From: Odobenus rosmarus divergens
Lineage: Eukaryota > Chordata > Mammalia > Carnivora > Odobenidae
Assembly (NCBI RefSeq): GCF_000321225.1
Contig: NW_004451648.1
Span: 485,918 to 549,917 of the forward strand
Direction of reading: 5' to 3'
Length of the DNA stretch: 64,000 nt
The notes under the pieces are model-generated. The model ran no database searches. It had not been told where the DNA came from and worked only from the letters and a program-made list of their open reading frames with translations. Within the stretch, counting starts at the first letter, position 1. Every line of letters begins with the position of its first letter. Below, piece by piece: positions 33,462-44,865 of the stretch. Position numbers and translations under genes: made by a program.

Positions 33462-33604
33462 ATAAAGATGCTCCCAACTGAAGAGAGGGAAGAAAGTTGG
33501 AAACTAATAAAGATAGACACTGGTTTTAGAGCGAAGTCCCTATTTTGGGCCAAGTCCCAAATAATGAACCAAGTAATTAGGCTAAGAGACTCTAAGACCC
33601 CCAG
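33462..33604 (+). other. Candidate spliced exon
   Basis: Preceded by a long pyrimidine tract ending tctgtcacccctctcttaccag and followed by a consensus donor cccccag|gtaagtg. Both splice sites are near ideal, enclosing 143 bp. One frame is open across it (within a frame open from 33183 to 33608), but the translation was not recognised and the frame also runs through the putative intron, so it is not evidence for coding. A lncRNA exon or chance pairing are equally possible. An MLT1-like LTR begins about 35 bp downstream. Confidence 0.25.
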
Positions 33605-33639
33605 GTAAGTGTTAGGGTCAAGGGAACCAGTGTTGTAGA

Positions 33640-34010
33640 AGACATTGTGACAGCGTGCTAGTATTTGGGCCCCACTCTTCTTCTGGGCATAGGGAGCATT
33701 GTACTGTCCAGACTCTCCCTTGAAGATAGGCATGACCCTGTGACTTGCTTTGACGAACAAGTTGTTAATGGAAGTGACATGGATCATTTCCTTGTTGAAG
33801 CACCTAATTGCTGGTGTTAGAGGTTTCCAGCCTGCTTTTTTTTCTTGCTGGTCTACAAACCTGAGCCAAGATGTGAAAGACAGAGGTCATGGAGAGTATT
33901 CTGGACTTGTGACGGATTTTATATGAGTTAGGAATGAAATTTTACTGATATTTTGGGTATAATTTATTCCTACAGCATAATCTATCCTGAGTAGGATGTC
34001 TTCTATTTCC
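33640..34010 (+). mobile_element. MLT1-like LTR, diverged
   Basis: 'ccctgtgacttgctttgac' with 'ttaatggaagtgacatgg', later 'gttaggaatgaaattttactg' and 'acagcataatctatcctgag', follow MLT1 order. Ends not sharp. Confidence 0.6.
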
Positions 34011-35299
34011 CATCTGAGTGGCTGGAAAGGAGAGATATCACAAAGATTCTTATGCCACTCAACATGGGAGGGCTTGACGACAGATCCTAACTGTACCATG
34101 TCCCAGGGATGATGTGAAGCTGTAAATACTGACATTTCTCATGTCCCAAACAAGGATGCATATTTTATCAAGAGAGAAATCTGGATGTCCAAAGGATTCT
34201 CAAGGTCATGACAAGGGGACTCAACTATAAGTAGTGGCATGGGTTAATCAGTCTGAGACCAGATGAGTGCAAGCCCATTTTGAAGTGTAGCAACACTAAG
34301 AACCAGATATTATGATGGCATATATCAGTGGATGTCAACTCTGGACAACCACAGAGATGTTTACTCAAGATACTGCATTACTATGCAAACACTTAAGATA
34401 GAATCAACCCTGTAGAGAAAGAAGAGGCAAATCCATAATTTGAGTATTATAATGAAATACCTAAGAAGTTACTGAGGTTGTTGAATTTACTTAGAAGTGA
34501 CTAGATTCAATTTGTTATCAGGAAGCATGAAGGGCTTGTGACAGAAATTATTTCAGGAAAAGTTCTGTATTTGCAGATCTGAGCTTGTGGCTATGAAAAT
34601 CACACACACCTCCTATTTTTGTAAGAGGATGGAACCAAACAGAATTTTCAAAGAATGGGATTAATGATTTAATAGAAAAACATAAAACCACGTTATTTCA
34701 CAACTTGGTTATTGTTTTTGGTGGTGAGGAATTAATTGTATTCCCTCACCCAATTAGAACCCTCCTGGGCCTCCTCTTGAGAACCTGGACCGGACCATTA
34801 CCATTGGACACTGGGCTGTACCTACCCTCCTGCCTCTGTAAGATCAGCCTTTTGGCTGAGGCGCTTGAGCTCTGGCTTACTGTGTTGGGTGGGTCTCTCA
34901 AGGTGCTGTCTGCCTCAGGGACAAAACTGTAGGCTACTTTGCCAAATGATCAGCCTGCACAATGACTCTTGGTGTTTAGTGGCCCATAACAGTGGGCACA
35001 AATGTTGGAGGTGTTGGATATTCTTTTGTTGGTTAGCAGTCCCTCACTGATGTAGAAACCTTGACCAAAAAAAAAAAAACATTTAAAATCTATACATGAG
35101 ATAAAGATACCACAAAGGTACAGAATAATGCCATCATTCAAGTACTCATCAGAAAAATAAAATTAAGTTGCAAATGGTTTAGAGTAACTGGTTTAAAATA
35201 GTCTTTCAAATGCCAAGAATGTGGCAAAAAAGAAAAATAGCATGGCCAGAGTGACGGAAGAATCTCAAAAGGAGTTGAAACATGAGCAAACTCTTTTGT
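34011..35299. other. No recognised feature
   Basis: About 1.3 kb. A short self-complementary 'cagccttttggctgag' at about 34846 is noted. An A12 run lies at 35069-35080. No gene or clear repeat. Confidence 0.45.
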
Positions 35300-35440
35300 A
35301 AGCATATTAATACAGGGCTTTCATTAAACCTACTTAACAACTTCATGAAGAAGATTTATGTGTGCTGATAGATGAGAAAACTGAGATGCAGACAATAACT
35401 CTTCAGTGTTATGTAACCAGGAAAATAATACTGTTCTTTG
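35300..35440 (-). mobile_element. Possible MIR fragment
   Basis: 'gatagatgagaaaactgagatgc' and the preceding 'taacaacttcatgaagaag' resemble reverse MIR core. Diverged. Confidence 0.45.
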
Positions 35441-35648
35441 TTTTTAACCATCAGGTCTAAGCTCTATTTTAGCACCTTTCTGTATAGACTTCATACCACC
35501 TTGTTTGGACTCCTTCCCCATTCTAATTGGTGCTCCTGATAGGTGATATTGCTTTAGACAAACTTAGGTGAATATTATCAAAGTTTTCACTTATTTTTTT
35601 CTTAGATGTACTGTGGTTTGGATCCTGAATTATGGGAACATCCCCATT

Positions 35649-35825
35649 TTTTAAAAAGATTTTGAGAGAGAGAACGTGCCCATGAGTAGGGGGAGGAGCA
35701 AAGGGAGATGGAGAAGCAGACTCCCTGCTGAGCGGAGAGGCTGATGAGGAGCTCAATCCCAGAACCCTGAGAACATGACCTAGGCAGAAGGCAGACACTT
35801 AACCAACTGAGCCACCCAGGCGCCC
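35649..35825 (-). mobile_element. Carnivore SINE (SINEC)
   Basis: Minus-strand copy with a shortened 3' end (ttaaaaagattttgagagag lacks the ATTT repeats). TSD gggaacatccccatt (35634-35648) / aggaacatcctcatt (35826-35840), two mismatches. Confidence 0.96.
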
Positions 35826-35855
35826 AGGAACATCCTCATTAAGGTTTGCTTAACT

Positions 35856-36017
35856 CAGTAGTTCTCAGCCTTGGCTGTACATTAGAACCACCTGGGAAGC
35901 TTTTCAACCTCCCTGGTACTTGGAATCCACATCCATTATAATCTCTGCAGGGTGGAGCCCAGACATTTAAAAAAGATCCTCGTGATTCTAATGTGTAGCC
36001 AGGGCTGAGAACCACTG
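35856..36017. mobile_element. MER5-like hAT MITE
   Basis: Starts cagtagttctcagccttggc and ends gccagggctgagaaccactg, good terminal inverted repeats. 'cagggtggagcccagacattt' lies in the middle. Flanks gcttaact (35848-35855) and gcttaaca (36018-36025) are a 7/8 match to the 8-bp hAT duplication. Non-autonomous, no transposase. Confidence 0.85.
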
Positions 36018-36025
36018 GCTTAACA

Positions 36026-36506
36026 TTTTAACACAGTGAAAATCAGATTCTAACAGGAGAAAACAATTAACGCAGGTGCGAAGTCAACGTGCTAAGCAAT
36101 CTGTGATATCAAAACAAGTAATCATCAGTAGGAGGTAGAGAAAAGAACTCTAATCAGTCATTAGGAAGGCCCACCGGGATCTCTACTTCAGGATGTTATT
36201 CCGGAACTTGAGAAATGAATGAGCTCTTAGTTTTGGTATTGGCATTGAAATCTCTTATTATTTCAGATTTTTAAAAAGAGAAGAGGGAAAATAAATGAGG
36301 AAACTCTGTGGGGGCTGATGCTTTGGAATTTTCGCAGGCTTTCATATTTATGAAGTATGGTGTTTGATCAGGAATGGGATGTCTGCATAGCAATAGAACA
36401 CAGACAGAAGCTTTATTTACAGGGCACATGTTCCGTGCTGGGGGACACAATAAAGCCAGTGCCTGCCTGAGAGGAGTTTTCATTCTATCTGGAAAGACTG
36501 GACGTG
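36026..36506. other. No recognised feature
   Basis: Nothing assignable beyond unremarkable AT-rich sequence. Confidence 0.5.
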
Positions 36507-36522
36507 TATCAGGAGTGATCTT

Positions 36523-36726
36523 TTTATTTTTTATATTTTAAAGATTTTATTTATTTACTTGAGAGAGAGCGAGAGTGAGCGTGAGAGCAAGAGCACACAG
36601 AGGGAGAGGGAGAAGCAGGCTTCCCGCAGAGCAGGGAGCCCGATGCGGGGGCTCGATCCCAGGACCCCGGGATCATGACCTGAGCCAAAGGCAGACGCTT
36701 AACCAACTGAGCCACCCAGGTGCCCC
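36523..36726 (-). mobile_element. Carnivore SINE (SINEC)
   Basis: Full-length minus-strand copy. Perfect 16-bp TSD tatcaggagtgatctt (36507-36522 and 36727-36742). It forms an inverted pair with the plus-strand SINE 100 bp downstream. Confidence 0.97.
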
Positions 36727-36826
36727 TATCAGGAGTGATCTTACAATGTGGCTGAATCCACAAAATACATCTAAAACTTAACTCTTCATTTAAAGCTGTA
36801 TCTTGTGTTTAAAAGGGTGCTACAGT

Positions 36827-37020
36827 GGGGGCACCTGGGTGGCACAGTCAGTTAAGCATCCGACTCTTGGTTTTGGCTCAGGTCATGATCTCAGGGTCGT
36901 GAGCCTCACGTCTGGCTCCGTCTGGCTCTGTGCTGAGCGTGGAGCTTGCTTAAGATTCTCTCTCTCTCCCTCTCCCTCTGCCCCTCCCCACTGCTCATGT
37001 GCACTCTCTCTAAAAAAAAA
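36827..37020 (+). mobile_element. Older carnivore SINE (SINEC)
   Basis: Plus-strand copy of the older body ('catccgactcttggttttggc', 'atcatgatctcagggtcgtg'-like) with a CT tract and an A11 tail. TSD aaaagggtgctacagtg (ending 36827) / aaaaaggtgctacaatg, so the head starts at about 36827. The duplicated 'gtctggctcc/gtctggctct' inside is a small internal tandem. Confidence 0.95.
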
Positions 37021-37034
37021 AAGGTGCTACAATG

Positions 37035-37389
37035 AATCATGGTAAGACATCCCAAATGCTAAATGAGTGTTAACCTCAAATCATACCATACAGTTGTGAA
37101 AAAACAATGTAGCTTAGCCATCATCTTGTTTCCCTTATCTGTGCCTACACTGAGTACCAGCGCATGTCCATTTTAGCTTTGCAACATGACTAAATTCATC
37201 CTCTTTGTATCTTCAGTGTCTTCAGTTTAGGCATTTCTTTCCTGGCCTGTAGGAAGAGTCTAGTGCGTGCTTCTAGCTCTTTTGAATTCTAGTCAGTTTC
37301 AGGCTAGAGAAGCCACAAGATGGCTCTCCGGTGTCTGCAGGAAAAGATTCAAGATCCAAAGCATGACATTCAGCCGTAATACTCCAAGG
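37035..37389. other. No recognised feature
   Basis: Spacer with no identifiable element. Confidence 0.5.
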
Positions 37390-37541
37390 ATGATTCTCAG
37401 GCCAGCAGCATTGGCCTCATCTGGCAGCTTGTTAGAAAGGCAGAATCTTAGAAGCTGCACTTCATACCTTACCTATTAAACTAGAACCTGTATTTTAACA
37501 AGATTCCTAGATTATTGGAACATAAAGTTTGGGAAGCACTT
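37390..37541. mobile_element. hAT-Charlie MITE remnant
   Basis: 'gattctcaggccagcagcatt', 'gcagcttgttagaaaggcag', 'tgtattttaacaagattcc' and 'aagtttgggaagcacttgtg' follow MER5/MER20-type order. Diverged; TSD not found. Confidence 0.55.
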
Positions 37542-37654
37542 GTGTGTAATTACGATCTGTCTTCAGCCTTTTGTTTTTTCCTTTCTTCTTCTGGCCATTG
37601 CATGTTCCAGAAATATCAGACATACCTCAGAGGGACTGTCCTTCTCAACACGGT

Positions 37655-37945
37655 CCTCTTGGCAAATACCAGCTTGTTCTTTAAAGACCTCTCTCTGGAG
37701 CAATTTCCTTTGTGAAGTTTTCCCTGTCATTTCCTAGACAGTTAATCCTTCCTCCTCTGACAACTTGCATTATGTATAGAAAACTCTAGTGTTGAAATTG
37801 CTTCTTGACCTGTTGCTTTTGCTCACCAGCCCATAAGTGCCTGAAAGGCAGGGCTTGTGTGTTTCTTATCTCAGTATGCCTGGTTTGTAGTACAAGGCAG
37901 GGCACATGGCAGTCAATTAGTATTTCACATTGATTGTTTGGAATT
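37655..37945 (+). mobile_element. L2 LINE 3' remnant
   Basis: 'ttgtgaagttttccctgtcatt', 'cagcccataagtgcctgaaagg', 'cagggcttgtgtgtttcttat' and 'caaggcagggcacatggcag' are L2 3' blocks in plus order. Confidence 0.7.
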
Positions 37946-38668
37946 TGGTCTGATAAAAGCCTTCACCTGCAGGTGTAATTCTGCTTCAGCTTCAGTCATA
38001 TATGAAGAAAAGTATTCTTAAGCTATTCTGGGCCTTATAAGTTGTAGTATTCATTTTCTTCAGTAAAAACCACTGGGTATCTGTATTTTTTCCTGTGTAA
38101 TAGCTTTCCTCTTTATCCACAATGCCTTCATTTTGGCCCAGCCTTCTGATTCAGGCTTTTCAGTTGTATCTTGGTTTTAACTTAGAGTTGTAGCAGGGCT
38201 CTGATATCAACAGGAGATGGGCAGCAGCTGGTCCAGGGCCATCTGTCCTCACAGGCTTTGGGGCTGGCAGTCTTCTGCTCCTTCTTTGGGGAGTCTTTTT
38301 CCAAGCTGTTTATGGTTTCTTCTGCCTAGATACCCTCCCTCCTGTTTTTTTCTAAGACACCCTGCCTGTTGTGTGAATTTTCTTTCCTTTAACTTCCTTC
38401 ATAAACTATCCACGTTTTCCCAAGGACAGAGTTGCCAGGTTTATCATATAAAAATAAAGGCTGCTTGATTAAATTTGAATTTCAGACAAACAACAAATCA
38501 TTTTCTATCATAAGTATATCCCATGAAAAATATGGAACCTATTTATATTAAAAAATCTTTTGTCATTTATTTGAAATTCAAGTTTAACTGGGCATCTAGT
38601 GTTTTATCTGCAACTCTCACAAGGGCTTAATTTTTGAAAAATCTCACACCTTTTATCTTCTCTAAAGG
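37946..38668. other. No recognised feature
   Basis: No assignable repeat. The 83-codon frame at 38217 is low-complexity and not protein-like. Confidence 0.5.
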
Positions 38669-38678
38669 GAGGAGGTAG

Positions 38679-38888
38679 GGGGCACCTGGGTGGCTCAGTT
38701 GGTTAAGCGTCCCACTCTTGATTTTGGCTCAGGTTGTGATCTCAGGGTCCTGAGGTCGAGCCCCATGTCGAGTTCTGCGCTCAGCGGGGAATCTGCTGGA
38801 GATTCTCTCTCTCCCTCTACCTCTCCACCCTCCAACTCACACTCTCTCTTTTTCTAAAAAATAAATAAGTAAATAAATAAAATAAAGT
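38679..38888 (+). mobile_element. Older carnivore SINE (SINEC)
   Basis: Plus-strand copy with 'cactcttgattttggctcag' body and an (AAAT)n tail. Perfect 10-bp TSD gaggaggtag (38669-38678 and 38889-38898). Confidence 0.96.
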
Positions 38889-39109
38889 GAGGAGGTAGAA
38901 CAGTTACCAGTTTTGAAGGAGAAAGAGAAAAATTCAAGGAGAAACAGTCACATATTAAGATTTCATGATATCATCCTGTCAAAATAACTATGTTTAATAA
39001 AGCGCTCATTTTCAAACAAAAGAAAAATCTTCAGTGGCATATAGAAAATTTGGTAATCTCTCATAGGTAATTTGTATTTTCAGGGAAGTTGGTTTCGGCA
39101 GAGTTGGGA

Positions 39110-39350
39110 GGTCGCAGAGAGTAGCAGTTAAGAGTGCAAGTTGCAGAGTCAACACTTGCTCTCTGATCCTGAGACCACTACTAACTGTGTGGACATCAGG
39201 CAGCTCACTTCCTTTTCTGGCCCACAGTTTTCCCCCTTTGCAAATGGAGGTAATAATTGTATCTACAAAACAGGAATTTTTATGAGGATTAAATCATGTC
39301 TTGGCAGATGGTAAATACTCAATAAAGGGTTATTTGCCAGTATTCCTTCT
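39110..39350 (+). mobile_element. MIR SINE
   Basis: Near full-length: 'gagtagcagttaagagtgca', 'ctactaactgtgtggacatc', 'tttgcaaatggaggtaataat', 'tatgaggattaaatcatgtc', 'atactcaataaagggtta'. Confidence 0.88.
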
Positions 39351-39959
39351 ACTACTAAATGGTTATCTCTAGTCAGTGTGCTAAGCATGTCTCCAGGAAG
39401 CAATTTTACATTTGATTATCAGAATGGTTGAGAGGAACGGTGTGGTTGGAGCTGGATTTTAGAGAGATGGATGGTATGAACTTTGCCACAGGTGCCCCTA
39501 GCCCAATTGATTACCACTGACTTGAGATGTATGTGTAATATACAGTTGCACAGAGTAAGTCCTATTCTTCTGAGATCCAAGTGAATAGGACTCTTTTAAC
39601 ATGTATCCAGGGTCTTTATCAAAATGAAATGTTGCTTTTAAGTGGAAATGTTTTTGCTTTTTAGGAAGTGTACTGAGAACAGCGTGGGAAAATAAAAGAC
39701 CCCAAGATTCTATCGTTGTGCTAACTGTATTTTCCAAATAAATGAAAAGAAAGACAGATGCTCTGACAAAGGAGTATTTTATGAATTTTAAATGCATACT
39801 AAAATGTAGTCTTTTGAACAGTTTTAAAATTAAATTAGCAAGTATCCTTTATTTAGAATTTTAGAAATTTAAATTCATAAGTAATCCTTGATAGTTATAG
39901 AAGAAAAGACAGTGAAGATAAATACAATAGGAAAAGAGTCTGATTATATGGAGATAAGA
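39351..39959. other. No recognised feature
   Basis: AT-rich, no identifiable element. Confidence 0.5.
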
Positions 39960-40200
39960 TAAGGCATGTGATGTTTTGATAAGTATATCTGTATAGTATA
40001 TAAATAACTAGTAACCATTCATTCATATATATTCATACATAAATATGTGTTTATATTTAAATATAATAATACATATTATAGGCAATACATGTGATATAAT
40101 ATATGATATATAATGTGGTATTATTAAATATTATGTAATAATAAATCTATTAAATAAATATTTAAAAATATGTATATATAACTAGTGAGTTATATAATTT
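39960..40200. repeat. AT-rich low-complexity tract
   Basis: Long runs of TA/AAT words such as ataatatatgatatataatg with almost no G or C. Probably a decayed AT simple repeat. Confidence 0.8.
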
Positions 40201-42689
40201 TTTCCCCTGACTTTTTAAATAAGATTTAACTTGGTCTTGTAAGTTTACTTTTTATGTATAAGGGGTATTAATACAAAAGAATATAATTATCCAAGACAGT
40301 CTGAAGAAGTCCGAAATGTATAGCTATTATACAGGTGAATTTGATCATCATGTTCCAGATGATCTGCATAATATTTTAGCAAACAACAACTACATTTTTC
40401 ATAAGATGGTATGCCAAGTGGCCATAATTTTGTAATATGAAAATATTAAGAGCAGTTACTGTTTCTGTTAAATGTTAATACCCTAACTCATTTATTTTAT
40501 TCAGTTATTCGATTAGCCACTTAAGTATCATTGGGGACATTATAGGTTAACTATGTTTATAGTGGCTAACCAAATGGGCATGGTGTATGCCCTTGCAGAG
40601 CTCAAAAATCTAATGGGGATGGTAGATAATAGGCAAACAAATTAATATATAACCAAAAATTTGGATAAAAATAGTGTGCTTGGATTACAGATAATAATCT
40701 AGCCTAAGATTAGTGAACAGGGCAGGCTTAGACATAATACAGAGATAAGAAGTGTTGTATTTGTTGCTCAGTATTTTAAATCTCATCAGAAACAAGTGAG
40801 GAAAGTTTTATTAATATCCATTTTGCAGATGTAAATATGAAATTCAGAGAAGTTAGAAAAACATACCAAGTTAATTCTAGCTGTGGTGTGGGAGAGCATT
40901 TTGAAGTGTTTATTTTTGTTGTTTTTACTGCTTACCCACTAGATCCCTTCCTGACCACTGGGGTTTGTGTAATGCCAGAGTAGCCTGGACTGATCCCTGG
41001 AGGTTAAAGTCACCAGATGTCCATAATTAGTAGTGACAGGCTCCCTTTAATCTTCCTTTTCCATATTTATTTATTTAGGACACAACTCTGAAATGCATTT
41101 TTAATAAGGTAGAGAACTGTTGGCTTTAGGACAAATTTTAGAATGTTTGGAGCGCTGGATACATAAATACACTTTAGGATCTTTCACAAACATGAGTTTG
41201 GGCAGCTAAACTTTTGGGAAGAAATGAAGAGCAGAGTTCAAAGGTGTCATCAGTGCTACTAAGCACCTTGGATACAGGGATTGCTATGTAGGGCAGACCC
41301 ATGTGCTTGGACAACGAAGAGGGCCGCAGATAGAATCAGGATCCAATAGAAATACTTCCACCCCCCAGCCCAACAGGAATCTAAGGTATGCACCTGAATG
41401 GGTCCTCATATCCTATAGGTTTAGTGGGCTTCAGAGCACCTATGATCAGAACCAGAGTCTTCCTCAGAAAACTGTCCTACATTATCTATGTCTGTTTTAA
41501 CACAGAAGTTTGAATAGGTGATGAGGGCTCAGTGTTTTGCTCTGTATTACAGCATAATCATAGTGTATTTATCTTACATAACTTCTAAAACAGGTATTTT
41601 TGATTTTCTACCATGATTATAAACAAACAAACAAAAAAAACCCTAATCAATAGTGTGTCTAATTGAATAGTATATCTTGTTGTATCCTGAGGAAACAGAG
41701 GAAGTAGGTATAAATGACCATTGGCTGTACACTCTCTGAATCTTGGAGGATATTTTTCCACCTGGAGAGGTCTTGGAAATGGTGGCTATGGATATCATCA
41801 GAGGACTTTGCCCTCCTCTCTTGCTCTAGTTAGAGAGATTGAAAGGAACCATTAAGACTCCCTTTGGCCAGAATGCCTGCTCCTATGGAGAAGTCACCTC
41901 CATAGTAGAGTGCCATCCTGCTGCCACTACTAAGGAAGGTCATGACTGTTTGTTAGCCATCAGGCCCCCTGCATTGGCATCTATGCAACTGGGACACTTT
42001 CATCAACACTGAAATGCTTAACTGAATCTTTAGGGCCTGAAAGTGTGTCTTAGAAACCTTCTGAACCTTCTTGATAGTTGAGGGCAGGGCCAGTGGGATT
42101 TTTTTTTTTTTTTCCCACTAGAATTGGCCTTGAAAACTGAAAGACCATTTATTGATACAGCCTGTAAGGTAACTTAAGATGAGCTGGTAGAATTCACTGT
42201 GTCATAGTGATTATGGACCTAGAGGAGTTGGGTGTTAAAAAAAAGTAGCAAATTCAATCCCAGGTCACCTTTAAGTAGATATTATAAATCTTTAAATACA
42301 AGTTACTTTTCTTCTCAGTGGGAGGCTGGTGAAGATTGCTAAGGTGACTCCCATTTATAAGGAGCTGGTGTAAAAGATCCTGGCAGCTACTGTTCCTGGT
42401 AATCAGTTCCTTCTCTACTATCCTGAAATTACTTTCAAGGTAGTTCATAAACAGGTTTACAGTTATTTTATGGCTTGCTGTTTAATAGTACCTCCCCAGT
42501 CTGAATTTTGCTCAAGATATTTTACCTTACCAACAGGGCTTAATTTACTGACTCTATTAGACACAGATACCAAGTTAGAGAAAGCAGTGAGGTAGGTGTT
42601 TCCATCCTGCATAAAGTATATCTGCTGCGTTTTTAAGCTCAAGTCTGTTACCTTGCATTTGGCAAGAGCCAATTCTGTATTTTTCTGAG
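40201..42689. other. Unassigned, SINE-free and AT-rich
   Basis: A 2.5-kb stretch. 40790-40860 resembles a MIR remnant ('ccattttgcagatgtaaatatg') and 40510-40690 an unnamed ancient repeat. Poly-T at 42100-42114. No gene seen. Confidence 0.35.
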
Positions 42690-42775
42690 GAAGAATAAAA
42701 TGTGATTTAATTCTAGTACCTAACCTAGTACCTGGTATATAGTAGGCACCCAGTGAACATTTGTTTATTGACAAT
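42690..42775 (+). mobile_element. L2 3' tail fragment
   Basis: 'aacctagtacctggtatatagtaggcac' style end, then 'cagtgaacatttgtttattg', is the L2 terminal block. Short. Confidence 0.55.
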
Positions 42776-43369
42776 TTATTTAAAAATTTATTGGTTGGTT
42801 ACTCTGACCGGACATCATGTCATACACATAAAGTTAGTCTAGTCGGTCCACCATATGTCTATGGATGAATGAATGACTCCATTCAAGGTCATTATTATCT
42901 GTGGAGAAGCTCCCTTTACACAAGCAGTGGTAGAACTAAGTGGAATCAGGTGAATGGATGTTGGATGGCTAACAACAAAGTTTAGTAAGAACACTCAGGA
43001 GGGACAGAAGTAATAGTGATCAACTTCATAGAGGTTATCTCTGTGTCCCTACAAAGTATGTTACCAACTTTAGAATGCTGTGCTTGAATGTAAATGACAT
43101 CTGTCACCTCACTGTGACACCAGTGCTCAAGGAAACATTTAATATTGGAGCTATCCATGTTTATTTCCCCAACATCATGAAAGGTTGAAATGTTTTTATG
43201 TTTTGAATCACAGAAATCCTTAGTCTTGAGTCTGAGTTTCAACTGGGCTGTCCCAGAGGCTCACGACAGAGATTGCTTTCTCCAAAGAAGAATGTGAGTT
43301 GTTAAAAGAGAGGAAGGAGGGGGAGAAGGTGGAAGAGGGAACAGAAAACCCTCTTTGTAATGACTTCTG
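42776..43369. other. No recognised feature
   Basis: Nothing assignable. Confidence 0.5.
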
Positions 43370-43790
43370 GAATTCTCTAAATGGACAATAGTGATGGAGT
43401 GTTATGCAGGATTTGAAAAATGGTATAAACAAACGTTATGTGAAAACAGTCATTTACATCTGATCTAATGGTAAATGAAAATATAAAATATATGTATATA
43501 AAATATATAAATATTTATAAATGATTTAGTATTTAGAAATATTAATCATTTATAAATATTTATAAGATATATAAAATATGTATTACTTATATATGAAATA
43601 TGTGAAAAACAATAACAACTGTGGTAAAATGCATGCAACAAGCTTTGAGTAGTAACATCCTGGAGAGAAATACGTAAAATCATTAATAGCAATTACTGTA
43701 GGATGGAGAGACAATTACTTTTAAAAAACATTTCAACAGTGATCATATTTTAACTATGAAAACACTATCTCTATTTTTAAAAAAATAGAA
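43370..43790 (+). mobile_element. Possible old L1 3' UTR fragment
   Basis: 'gtgatggagtgttatgcagg' followed by 'aaaatggtataaacaaacg', an AT-rich middle and 'acatcctggagagaaatacg' roughly follow the 3' UTR of old L1/HAL1 elements. Weak. Confidence 0.35.
43506..43564. repeat. Perfect 21-bp inverted repeat
   Basis: Arms 43506-43526 (tataaatatttataaatgatt) and 43544-43564 are exact reverse complements across a 17-base spacer. Arms are almost pure A/T (one G/C each). It could extrude as a cruciform. Confidence 0.95.
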
Positions 43791-44452
43791 TTGACATTTC
43801 AGAGAGAATCCTTGCAAGGAACTGAATCCCCTTCAAGATTGCTCCAAGGAGGCAGGAGATTTATTTACTTAGCATTATACATTTTGTCATAGATTATGGA
43901 GAAATGCTTTAGCTCCTAATCATGCTGCACTGCTGCTTCCATTTGATATGTACTTATAATATCAAAGTGTTTTGTGAGAGTGTTCCGAAACAATTCTAGT
44001 CTTAGCTGGTTCAAGGTCACACAGTTCAACCCTGGATCCGTATCCCATTGGAGGGAAGTTAAGTGTAGGCTCATGTGAATTGTGAAAAGATATCTATGGA
44101 TAAACTTCTCCAACTAAACTATTCACTAGCATTAGAGAGCTTCAGGGATACAAGTTTGCCTAAAGTCAAGGGTAAGCAGATGCCATATTGGAATGGTGTA
44201 TCACCTCTTGCCAGGATATGGCTGATTCTGCATTAGGATAAAGCAAACACAGTAGCACCAAAATTCTGTTTTCTGTGTCTTCCAAAAGGATATACCAGCC
44301 GTTAAAGTTTCTCATTAATAAGTTCGACTTAAGACACATAGTAGATATATAATGCAAGTTATTTGAATAATAATAGTGATGATGAGGGCCAGACTAAGTT
44401 CTTGTGATAGAAACAGTATATTTATAAAACATTCTTTTTGTGCTTTCAGATC
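43791..44452. other. No recognised feature
   Basis: 'gttcaaggtcacacagttcaacc' near 44010 hints at a MIR remnant. Otherwise unassigned. Confidence 0.4.
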
Positions 44453-44468
44453 TAAATTAGCCCTTTTA

Positions 44469-44647
44469 AAAAAAGATTTATTCATTTATTTTTGAGAGAG
44501 AGACAGAGACAGAGAGTGGAGGGATGGGCAGAGGGAGAGGGAGAGAGAATCCTCAAGCTGACTTCACTCCAGGCGTGGACCTGAGATCACGACCTGAACT
44601 GAAACCAAGAGTCGGATGCTTAACTGACTGAGCCACCCAGGTGCCCC
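44469..44647 (-). mobile_element. Older carnivore SINE (SINEC)
   Basis: Minus-strand copy with a GA-rich tract, lacking part of the middle ('actccaggcgtggacctgag'). Perfect 16-bp TSD taaattagccctttta (44453-44468 and 44648-44663). Confidence 0.96.
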
Positions 44648-44865
44648 TAAATTAGCCCTTTTATATTGCATGGTACAAAACTCTAGAATCTCTATTTATT
44701 TCTTGCCAGGACAGATTCAGGGTTTCTTCTTTGAGTACAACTTTAACTCTTATTTTGGATCCCTGTGGGACACACTTACTTACACACGAGAGTCTTAATC
44801 GTGTTGGTGCCAACAAGCCTGAACTTGGTGCTCAGCTCACAGTAAGACCCCAATAAAGGGGTCTT

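Noticed and set aside
34840..34870. Resemblance to the start of U2 snRNA (gccttttggctgag)
   Set aside because: Only about a dozen bases match and the downstream U2 sequence is absent.
39960..40200. AT-rich tract as a replication origin or matrix attachment site
   Set aside because: Composition alone is not evidence; no defined motif arrangement is seen.
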